From Methanosphaera sp. rholeuAM130 (GTDB lineage: Archaea; Methanobacteriota; Methanobacteria; Methanobacteriales; Methanobacteriaceae): a stretch of 5,311 nucleotides of DNA. The position numbers and the translations under genes were made by a program. Location of the stretch: NCBI GenBank assembly GCA_003266065.1, contig MUZY01000196.1:1-5311 (forward strand), written 5' to 3'. Below are positions 1-4,705 of the stretch, piece by piece. The notes beneath the pieces are model-generated. The model was not told the origin of the DNA, did no database searches, and was given only the letters and a program-made list of their open reading frames with translations. Positions within the stretch are counted from its first letter, which is position 1, and the number at the start of each line of letters is the position of its first letter.

Positions 1-225
1 AGAACTGGTGTTGACTTATCTGGTCCTATTCCACTTCCTACTAAAAAACTGGTAGTTCCAACAAGGAAAAGTCCTGATGGTGAAGGTAAAGCATCATGGG
101 AAAAGTGGGAGTTAAGAATTCATAAACGTCTTATAGGAATTGAAGCTGATGAAAGAGCCATGAGACAAGTTATGAAAGTTAACGTTCCGGATAATGTAAG
201 TATCGAAATAGAACTTAAAGCATAA
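1..225 (+). CDS. rpsJ: Small ribosomal subunit protein S10 (uS10), C-terminal part; 5' end outside the window
   Basis: The frame is open from the first base and encodes the last 74 residues before a TAA stop. The segment matches archaeal S10: a proline-rich loop (SGPIPLPTKK), a basic stretch (VVPTRKSPDGEGKASW), the helix-forming KWELRIHKRLIGIEADERA, and the end VPDNVSIEIELKA. Archaeal S10 is about 100 residues, so roughly 28 N-terminal residues are missing to the left. S10 is a component of the 30S subunit head. From general knowledge, rpsJ in methanogens often follows the elongation factor 1A gene and precedes tRNA-Ser. The tRNA is present here 67 bp downstream, but the left neighbour is not visible. 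No frame damage is seen. Confidence 0.96.
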   Translation, partial: RTGVDLSGPIPLPTKKLVVPTRKSPDGEGKASWEKWELRIHKRLIGIEADERAMRQVMKVNVPDNVSIEIELKA

Positions 226-243
226 TCATAAACTATATAAATC

Positions 244-287
244 ATTACTATCATATATAGTAATAGATTTGTATTAGTTATTTTTTT
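244..287 (+). terminator. Hairpin followed by T7 tract after rpsJ
   Basis: ATTACTAT (244-251) and ATAGTAAT (257-264) form a perfect 8-bp inverted repeat around a 5-nt loop, 18 bp after the rpsJ stop. A run of seven T lies at 281-287. Archaeal termination depends mainly on the T tract, so the 281-287 run is the functional candidate and the hairpin may be incidental or protect the mRNA 3' end. The hairpin also contains the likely tRNA TATA box, so both roles may share the same bases. Read-through into the tRNA cannot be excluded. Confidence 0.45.
253..260 (+). promoter_or_regulatory. Candidate TATA box (box A) for tRNA-Ser
   Basis: ATATATAG lies 33-40 bp upstream of the tRNA 5' end. A start site about 25-27 bp downstream of the box centre would fall near 282-290, just before the mature tRNA, as expected for an archaeal tRNA gene. 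A second TATA-like string (ACTATATAAATC, about 229-240) lies further away and fits less well. Many such strings occur by chance in DNA this AT-rich. Confidence 0.4.
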
Positions 288-292
288 CAATT

Positions 293-376
293 GCCGAGAT
301 AGCAAAGCCAGGTAACGCGCCGGACTTGAGATCCGGTGGGCAATTGCCCGCATGGGTTCGAATCCCATTCTCGGCG
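293..376 (+). tRNA. tRNA-Ser, anticodon UGA
   Basis: The complete cloverleaf can be folded by hand. The acceptor stem is GCCGAGA (293-299) with TCTCGGC (369-375), with discriminator G376 and no encoded CCA. The anticodon stem is CCGGA/TCCGG (320-324 and 332-336) around loop CTTGAGA, giving anticodon TGA at 327-329, which reads UCA serine codons. A long variable arm, GGGC-AATT-GCCC (338-349), makes it a class II tRNA, as serine requires. The T arm is ATGGG/CCCAT with loop TTCGAAT. There is no intron. The D stem is weak: two pairs (302-318 and 303-317) and then A304 opposite C316. The tRNA acts in translation and serves seryl-tRNA synthetase. Confidence 0.97.
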
Positions 377-379
377 TAA

Positions 380-450
380 TTTTTATATTCACATACATAT
401 TTTTTATTAATTTTTTATTTTTTTATCAAATTTTTTCAACTTATTTTTTC
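380..450 (+). terminator. T-rich tRNA 3' flank, probable archaeal T-tract terminator
   Basis: Four bases after the tRNA 3' end a series of T runs begins: T5 at 380-384, T6 at 400-405, T6 at 411-416 and more up to about 500. Archaeal RNA polymerase terminates at such tracts without needing a hairpin. The segment 377-504 holds no reading frame or RNA that I can support. It separates the tRNA from the insertion-sequence remnant. Confidence 0.5.
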
Positions 451-504
451 TTCATTATCTTTTAAGATTATATTTGATAATTGATAATTTTTTTTTATTT
501 ATTT

Positions 505-519
505 GAGGGTGTGCGACAA
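505..519 (+). repeat. Left terminal inverted repeat of the IS remnant
   Basis: GAGGGTGTGCGACAA matches the inverted copy at 1527-1541 with two transitions (positions 508 and 514). It is GC-richer than the T-rich DNA to its left, which marks a plausible element boundary. The exact outer edge could lie a few bases further out. Confidence 0.6.
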
Positions 520-570
520 CTCTCCCAAATTGAATAATTTTTTACTACTTTAAATCTCTTTATTTTTACT

Positions 571-1486
571 ATTGGTCAAACATTTTTGTTACCTACAGAT
601 ATTAGAACTTTGATTCCTGAGGATCATGTTTGTTTTTTATAGAGAAACTTGTGAATTGTGTTGATTTTAGTGAAATTGATTTCCAATATGTTGATACTCC
701 TGGTTAGAAGGCTTATCCTGCTGCTATGTTGGTTCGTATTATTATATTGGGTACTATTTATTCTATTCATAGTAGTCGTAAGTTGGAACGTATTGTTCGT
801 GAAAATGTTGTATTTATGTATTTGGCTGGTTTTCAAACTCCTGTTTTCAGTACTATTTTAGCTTTTAAGTGCGAACACAATGATTTGATTGAAAAAGTTT
901 TTCTTGGAAACAATTAATTATGGGTATAACAAGGATTTAATTGATTTTGACAGCATTAGTATTGATGGAAGTAAAACCAAAGCATTATGCCAATAAGTAC
1001 AATAATTTAACCAATGAAGGTGTCTTAAAACTTTTATATATCATTCATAAAGGAATCATAATCGATGAAGAAGAGAATAAAGCTTTAGAAAATCGTCAAA
1101 ATAAAACCATTAAAAACGATAATGATAAAAAGGAACAGATTAAAGAAGCTTTAAAAGAATTTGGAAATATACACATAAAAACTAATGAAAAACCACGAAG
1201 CATAAAGAAAATAGAACACCCCGAAACAGCATACAAACAAGTACGTAAACTAGAAAAATGCAACGAAGAACTTGAACATGGTGGTAAAAACACAGTAAAC
1301 TACACAGATCCAGAGGCACGAAAAAGTCCCAACAAAGAACAAGTAATGCAAACAGGATACAACGAACAAATAGTGGTAGACAACAAAAATGGACTAATAA
1401 TAGCAGTAGATGTAACACAAGATGCAAACGATCTAAAACAACTAATACCAATGATACAAAAAACACAGGAAACTTTATTAAAATAA
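571..1486 (+). pseudogene. IS1182-like DDE transposase, inactivated by frameshifts, a stop and 3' loss
   Basis: Joining frames gives a recognisable transposase. The N-terminal part reads GQTFLLPTDIRTLIPEDHV and then AMLVRIIILGTIYSIHSSRKLERIV, typical of the DUF772-type N-terminal domain. Next comes DFDSISIDGSKTKA with the first catalytic Asp, and a lysine-rich linker (about 1060-1300). Then follow TDPEARKSPNK and GYNEQIVVDNKNGLIIAVDVTQDANDL, with the expected second Asp region. The third acidic residue and C-terminus are missing. Lesions: a T lost from the T run at 633-638, giving a stop at 640; TAG at 705-707; a +1 shift near 914-918 after a TAA; and one extra T at 985-986. The frame then runs open to TAA at 1484-1486. 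No good start codon remains, so the 5' limit is where similarity becomes visible. The longest open piece (from ATG 941) begins in the wrong frame and is not a real gene. About 305 codons remain, against the 450-550 I recall for intact family members. Confidence 0.85.
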
Positions 1487-1503
1487 AAAAATAGCGTCTA
1501 AGA

Positions 1504-1530
1504 ACAATTATATTATATGCCCATAATTGT
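1504..1530. repeat. Subterminal 8-bp inverted repeat at the IS right end
   Basis: ACAATTAT (1504-1511) and ATAATTGT (1523-1530) are perfect inverted copies around an 11-nt loop. The right arm overlaps the inner 4 bases of the right terminal repeat. It may be a remnant of the transposase 3' hairpin or a transposase-binding structure. It could also be chance in AT-rich DNA. Confidence 0.5.
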
Positions 1531-1541
1531 CACACACTCTC
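1527..1541 (-). repeat. Right terminal inverted repeat of the IS remnant
   Basis: Read on the minus strand this is GAGAGTGTGTGACAA, 13 of 15 identical to the left end at 505-519. It ends 30 bp from the prf1 stop codon, so the element lies directly against the 3' end of the release-factor gene. Confidence 0.6.
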
Positions 1542-1548
1542 TCAGGTT

Positions 1549-1556
1549 AAAAAAAA
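1549..1556 (-). terminator. T8 tract terminating prf1
   Basis: Eight A on the plus strand give a T8 run on the minus strand, beginning 15 bp after the prf1 stop codon and following a C-rich stretch. This fits an archaeal T-tract terminator. It lies just outside the right IS repeat, so it protects the host gene or was kept despite the insertion. Confidence 0.55.
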
Positions 1557-1571
1557 TTAGGTTGTGGGGGG

Positions 1572-2807
1572 TTATTTTACTTTGTATCTTAGTATTCCGG
1601 CAATTCCACCGAATGCTTTGTCAAGTTGTGTTCCTTCCTCAGTTTCTATTGAAATAATCTCCACATCTGTAGCGACTTCTTCTGCCAGTTCGATGAATTC
1701 CTCTGTTGTTTCCTGTGTTTTTGTTATGTTCATCTTGTCGTTGCATTTTGGGCACTGCTTCTCCGGTGCTTCCTGATGCTGTCTTGTCGTGATGACATCG
1801 ATAGTACCGCATGAGGGACATTGGTATGTTTGCCTGTTCGTTTTCAGGTTTTCCGATAAAAGCAGCGTTTCGACGGCTCCCATCTGCAGGTTTTGTCTAA
1901 CCTCTTTTTCACCGTAGGTTGAAAGTCCGTTCTCCGATATGAGGCCACCTAAGAATTTTTTCATAAGTTTCTTTTCTCTCATGATGTCCATTTCTTCCAG
2001 TGCATCGGTGGATTCGTCGATTACTTCTCTTATTCCGAAGTCTCCGGTATAGGAAGTGTCTACAATGTTGATGATTTTATCCTTTATCCTGTAGTCAAGG
2101 TAGTCTCCCTCTTCAAAGTCATTTTTCGTATGTCCCGGACCGCCGATTAACACTCCCTTAAGTTCATCGTCAATCGGTAGGAAAGTGTCGTTTGAGTGCT
2201 GGCCGATACGCTTTAAAAACTTGTGCGCCTCATCTTCAATGACACGGTCAAATCTTCTCTGTGACTGACCTCCCGCCTTGTGTTTTCCAGGTACACCGCT
2301 GGTCAATGTTTTCACGATGTCTATCCTTTTTCCCCTGAGCGTGGCAATCGTTGCCTCTTTTCTATCAAGTACCAATACTCCGTATACTTCCTTGTATTCT
2401 ATTATCTGTTTCAACGGATCCAGGAAAAACTGGCTGTCACAGTGATAGATGTAAGTCTGTACAGGTTCCGGTGGTTCGAATACATAGGTTTCCATTTTCT
2501 CCGTACCCGGTCCGCCTTTAGGTATCATTCCTACAAACATTACCAGTCCTTTTTCCGGGGGCTGTGGGAATAGCTTCAGTCTTTGGATGATGACTTCTAT
2601 CGCCGATTGCACGTTTTTTCTTGTCTGTTTGCTTTTGATGTTTGAGCTTTGCCCGATTTCATCAACCATCTGCTTTCTTACGTCGCTGACCTGTTTTTCG
2701 TGTGGTATGTATACGCTTACCAGTTCCGTTCCTCTTCCTTTTTTATCTTCTAATTCTTTCAATGTTTTTTTAACTTCATACATTTCCTTTGATGATACTT
2801 CACTCAT
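1572..2807 (-). CDS. prf1: Peptide chain release factor aRF1
   Basis: This is an intact 411-residue protein of normal archaeal aRF1 length. It recognises all three stop codons in the ribosomal A site and triggers peptidyl-tRNA hydrolysis. All hallmarks are visible. The N domain has NIKS (residues 56-59) and YxCxxxF (121-127), both used in stop-codon decoding. The M domain has the catalytic GGQ (179-181) in GKHKAGGQSQRRFDR. The C domain has a zinc-ribbon-like CPSC (330-333) and CPKC (352-355) pair and an acidic tail. The ATG at 2807 begins the typical N-terminus MSEVSSKEMYEVKKTLKEL. Upstream on the minus strand AAGGGATTTGAT could serve as a weak ribosome-binding site. The gene is clearly GC-richer than its flanks, as is common for a conserved, highly expressed gene. 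It stands alone and converges on the IS remnant; its promoter side faces the large gene-free region. Confidence 0.97.
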   Translation of the reverse strand: MSEVSSKEMYEVKKTLKELEDKKGRGTELVSVYIPHEKQVSDVRKQMVDEIGQSSNIKSKQTRKNVQSAIEVIIQRLKLFPQPPEKGLVMFVGMIPKGGPGTEKMETYVFEPPEPVQTYIYHCDSQFFLDPLKQIIEYKEVYGVLVLDRKEATIATLRGKRIDIVKTLTSGVPGKHKAGGQSQRRFDRVIEDEAHKFLKRIGQHSNDTFLPIDDELKGVLIGGPGHTKNDFEEGDYLDYRIKDKIINIVDTSYTGDFGIREVIDESTDALEEMDIMREKKLMKKFLGGLISENGLSTYGEKEVRQNLQMGAVETLLLSENLKTNRQTYQCPSCGTIDVITTRQHQEAPEKQCPKCNDKMNITKTQETTEEFIELAEEVATDVEIISIETEEGTQLDKAFGGIAGILRYKVK

Positions 2808-2813
2808 ATTATC

Positions 2814-2857
2814 AAATCCCTTAAAATATTACATAATATTAATGATTATAATTAATG
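2814..2857 (-). promoter_or_regulatory. Candidate prf1 promoter with TATA-like box and short palindrome
   Basis: On the minus strand a TTATAAT string (2845-2851) lies 38-44 bp before the prf1 ATG, allowing a start site about 15-20 bp upstream of the gene. Between box and gene is a perfect inverted repeat, AATATTA-CA-TAATATT (2825-2840). It could be an operator-like site overlapping the transcription start, or simply AT-rich chance. The string AAGGGAT nearer the ATG is the only ribosome-binding-site candidate. Confidence 0.35.
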
Positions 2858-3315
2858 TGTCAAATATGTGTAATCTTTCATAATTCTTATATGGATTGGA
2901 GTTTAGAGTATATTGTTATTTTTTTTATTAAAAAGAATTCGTTACACATTCATAAAAAATCGATCCATAATTTACATAGTATATATACTTGTTTGTTTTT
3001 CATAGTATTAGTATTGATTGTTTTTCACACTTTGTCATGGGGGAGGTTATGATTATCATGTTTTCACTATTCGTGTTTTTTCCACAGATTATCTCTTTAA
3101 TTATATTGATTGGAGATATGATAATTATATACTTTATTGTGAAAAGATATGTTTTAATAATGTATTATACTCTTTATTAATTATGGTATCTAGGAATATT
3201 GTTTTTTGTTACTGTAAGATGTATATCTCTTTTTATTATTTCATTAATTTTTGAGTTATGAATACAATCGCTTGTGTGATGGAATTATTCACATTAATGT
3301 ACTCTTGGGATAAAA
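2858..3315. other. T-rich intergenic stretch, no supported gene
   Basis: No convincing gene is seen on either strand. The plus strand is strongly T-rich (for example 30 T and 14 A in 3061-3120). The plus-strand frames of 63-78 codons here give only hydrophobic and aromatic strings typical of translated T-rich DNA, lack good ribosome-binding sites, and overlap one another in different frames. The minus strand is broken by frequent stops; its longest open stretch is about 55 codons and has no start at its beginning. Two near-identical 15-mers (2887-2901 and 3101-3115) and a G-rich island (ATGGGGGAGG, about 3037-3046) are the only marked features. It could be a long upstream region, an unrecognised RNA locus or a fully decayed gene. 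Confidence 0.5.
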
Positions 3316-3606
3316 ATGAGTGATGGTAGTATGAATGATTTTATTTGAAAAGGAATATTAAATTCCGATAAAGCTTCTCCAAGCAACAGAATTGAAAATC
3401 TTTTTATCCAATGCAATGTCCAAAATAAATGAAATTATAGGACAAACGAGAAAATACTGGCAAGTGCACAGTTAAATGAAGAAAGATACGGAAGAAACAA
3501 AAAAACGAAGAAAGTATTATCCAAAAACTACATCCCCCACAATTTTTTAAAGAGTCCAGTCCGAAAATCATTAGATAAGTATATCAATATTTTTTTACAT
3601 AAATAG
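3316..3606 (+). pseudogene. Possible broken hypothetical gene with two in-frame TGA codons
   Basis: From ATG 3316 one frame reads MSDGSMNDFI-stop-KGILNSDKASPSNRIENLFIQCNVQNK-stop and then 57 open codons (NYRTNEKILASAQLNEERYGRNKKTKKV...) to TAG at 3604-3606. Both interruptions, near 3346 and at 3430-3432, are TGA. The plus strand becomes A- and purine-rich here (32 A and 7 T in 3481-3540), as coding strands of AT-rich archaea often are, and the translation is hydrophilic and mixed in composition. I recognise no family. A dead gene or gene fragment is the most economical reading; a chance open stretch is nearly as likely. No Shine-Dalgarno sequence precedes the ATG. Confidence 0.22.
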
Positions 3607-3636
3607 TTAATGATAATATAATATTAATTTATGGGG
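3596..3636 (+). promoter_or_regulatory. Candidate promoter and weak ribosome-binding site of pyrH
   Basis: Two TATA-like strings precede pyrH: TTACATAAATAG (3595-3606) and ATATAATAT (3617-3625). The first would allow a start site near 3627 and a leader of about 19 nt that includes GGGG (3633-3636) as a weak ribosome-binding site. The second would give a leaderless mRNA. An upstream in-frame ATG at 3631 runs into TAA after two more codons, so it cannot be the start. Confidence 0.35.
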
Positions 3637-3645
3637 TTTTAATTA

Positions 3646-4320
3646 ATGCGAATTGTAATAGCAATAGGCGGATCGATATTACTTAAGGAATATGACAGTA
3701 AGAAATTTGAAGAATATGCAGAAATCATCAGGCAATTGGATGAAGATCATGAAATATTCATAGTCGTTGGTGGTGGAAGACCTGCACGTGATTATATAAG
3801 TGTTGTAAGGGATATGGGCGTATCCGAATCAATATGTGATGAGATAGGTATACAGGTTACGCGTGTAAATGCCAGATTATTACAATTAGCTCTTAAGGAT
3901 GTATCCTATCCTGCAATTCCTGAAAACTTCCAGGAAGCACTTGAATATGCTTGCACTGGAAAGATTGTAATCATGGGCGGAACCGAACCGGCACACAGTA
4001 CAGATGCTGTAAGCTGTATCCTGGCGGAATATGTTGACGCAGATTTGGTCATAAATGCAACCAGCGTGGATGGATTATATGATAAGGATCCTAATAAATT
4101 CGATGACGCTAAAATGTTTAGTCAGGTAACACCGGATAAGCTTTTAGAAATCGTTTCAACCAATGACAACAAGGCAGGAACATATGAATTCATTGATAAG
4201 ACAGCAATTGGAATCATTAAAAGATCTAAAATAAAAACTGTTATACTTAATGGTAATGACCCGGAAAATGTTAAAAAGGCCATATCCGAGCCAATCGGAA
4301 CTCTTATAATTAATGAATAA
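3646..4320 (+). CDS. pyrH: Uridylate kinase (UMP kinase), archaeal type
   Basis: This complete 224-residue member of the amino-acid-kinase fold matches the usual archaeal UMP kinase length of about 225. It phosphorylates UMP to UDP with ATP in the cytoplasm, in pyrimidine nucleotide synthesis. Visible motifs are the N-terminal phosphate-binding IAIGGSIL (residues 5-12), VVGGGRPARDYI (40-51) for substrate binding, MGGTEPAHSTDAV (110-122), and the nucleotide-binding NATSVDGLYDKDPN (137-150). The C-terminus IGTLIINE is also typical. The ATG at 3646 starts the protein directly at the first beta strand (MRIVIAIGG), as in relatives. No lesion is seen. It is 22 bp upstream of the zinc-ribbon gene on the same strand, with no terminator between, so co-transcription is likely. 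The archaeal enzyme lacks the N-terminal extension of bacterial PyrH. Confidence 0.96.
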   Translation: MRIVIAIGGSILLKEYDSKKFEEYAEIIRQLDEDHEIFIVVGGGRPARDYISVVRDMGVSESICDEIGIQVTRVNARLLQLALKDVSYPAIPENFQEALEYACTGKIVIMGGTEPAHSTDAVSCILAEYVDADLVINATSVDGLYDKDPNKFDDAKMFSQVTPDKLLEIVSTNDNKAGTYEFIDKTAIGIIKRSKIKTVILNGNDPENVKKAISEPIGTLIINE

Positions 4321-4328
4321 AAAATCTC

Positions 4329-4335
4329 AGGAGGT
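4329..4335 (+). promoter_or_regulatory. Shine-Dalgarno sequence AGGAGGT
   Basis: A full AGGAGGT sits 7 nt before the ATG at 4343. It decides the start of the small zinc-ribbon gene: the earlier in-frame ATG at 4313 overlaps the pyrH end, has no such site, and would place the Shine-Dalgarno bases inside the coding region. It is the strongest ribosome-binding site in the window. Confidence 0.85.
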
Positions 4336-4342
4336 AAATTAT

Positions 4343-4534
4343 ATGGTAGTAGAAGCTCATAGGCATTGTGCAATATGCGGTAAACCTATACCGTTATCAG
4401 AATCATTCTGTTCAGATCAATGTCAAGAGGCATTTCAAACAAAACAAAAACAGGTAGCCAAACAGAGAAAAATACTATTGGCACTTGTAGCTATATTTGT
4501 GATAATTTATTTCGCATTCATGTTCCTTAAATAG
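4343..4534 (+). CDS. Small zinc-ribbon protein with C-terminal membrane segment (DUF2116 type)
   Basis: The protein has 63 residues from the ATG served by AGGAGGT. The N-terminal part, HRHCAICGKPIP...SFCSDQCQEAF, holds Cys9, Cys12, Cys23 and Cys27 as probable zinc ligands, with His6 and His8 nearby. A basic, Gln/Lys-rich stretch (about residues 32-43, QTKQKQVAKQRK) precedes a hydrophobic segment (about 44-62) that should span the membrane with the zinc ribbon on the cytoplasmic side. This architecture agrees with the archaeal DUF2116 family as I remember it; the function of that family is unknown to me. It follows pyrH by 22 bp and probably shares its transcript, while its stronger ribosome-binding site suggests independent and efficient translation. 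A role linked to UMP kinase or to the convergent tfb cannot be deduced from position alone. Confidence 0.85.
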   Translation: MVVEAHRHCAICGKPIPLSESFCSDQCQEAFQTKQKQVAKQRKILLALVAIFVIIYFAFMFLK

Positions 4535-4556
4535 GAATATGCATTCTATTTTTTTT
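4535..4556 (+). terminator. Short hairpin and T8 tract after the zinc-ribbon gene
   Basis: GAAT-ATGC-ATTC (4535-4546) forms a 4-bp stem that starts directly after the stop codon, and T8 follows at 4549-4556. A second T7 run at 4575-4581 may serve as backup. Together they probably end the pyrH transcript before the convergent tfb gene. Confidence 0.6.
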
Positions 4557-4657
4557 GTGAATTTGTATTCATACTTTTTTTCAGAGTTATTTAGTTGATA
4601 ATTTAAACTTTTGATGATGTTGATTATCTTGAATGATAAAAACAGTTATTCATACAT

Positions 4658-4683
4658 TAATAATTTTTTCAAAAAATAATAAT
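4658..4683 (-). terminator. A/T palindrome terminating tfb
   Basis: T6-C-A6 (4664-4676) is the core of an imperfect palindrome in which 10 of the 12 flanking positions pair. Read on the minus strand it gives a T6 run about 30 bp after the tfb stop. Its symmetry would allow it to act in both directions. The rest of 4557-4705 holds no gene that I can support. Confidence 0.5.
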
Positions 4684-4705
4684 TGGAGGTTATGTTAGGG
4701 GGCAT

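Larger units (their letters stand above)
505..1541 (+). mobile_element. Decayed IS1182-like insertion sequence, internally deleted
   Basis: A broken transposase reading frame is bracketed by an imperfect terminal inverted repeat: 505-519 (GAGGGTGTGCGACAA) against the reverse complement of 1527-1541 (GAGAGTGTGTGACAA), 13 of 15 identical. The span is about 1.04 kb. The frame stops before the last catalytic part of the transposase but the right end is still present, so a 3' internal deletion ending near 1487-1500 is inferred. No convincing target-site duplication is visible next to either repeat. The family call rests on the transposase motifs and not on a database match. The element sits between the tRNA-Ser and the convergent prf1 gene, in a spot where insertion harms neither. 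Confidence 0.75.

Noticed and set aside
293..376. tRNA-Ser as an integration (att) site
   Set aside because: I found no second copy of the tRNA 3' end (GGTTCGAATCCC) in the window and no integrase gene.
120..398. 92-codon minus-strand frame across the tRNA
   Set aside because: It is antisense to the end of rpsJ and to the tRNA; the GFEPM peptide is the usual translation artefact of a tRNA T arm.
705..707. In-frame TAG in the transposase read as pyrrolysine
   Set aside because: The same gene has three frameshifts and a missing 3' end, so a simple nonsense mutation explains it; nothing else in the window points to pyrrolysine decoding.
941..1486. 181-codon open frame as an independent gene
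   Set aside because: Its first residues come from the wrong frame of the transposase. From about position 986 it is the continuation of the transposase after an inserted T, and it lacks the protein's C-terminal catalytic part.
3018..3254. Plus-strand frames of 63-78 codons in the T-rich spacer
   Set aside because: They overlap each other in different frames, lack ribosome-binding sites and encode only aromatic and hydrophobic strings expected from T-rich DNA.
4610..4645. C/D-box guide RNA suggested by TGATGATG
   Set aside because: No CTGA D box at a suitable distance and no closing stem were found.
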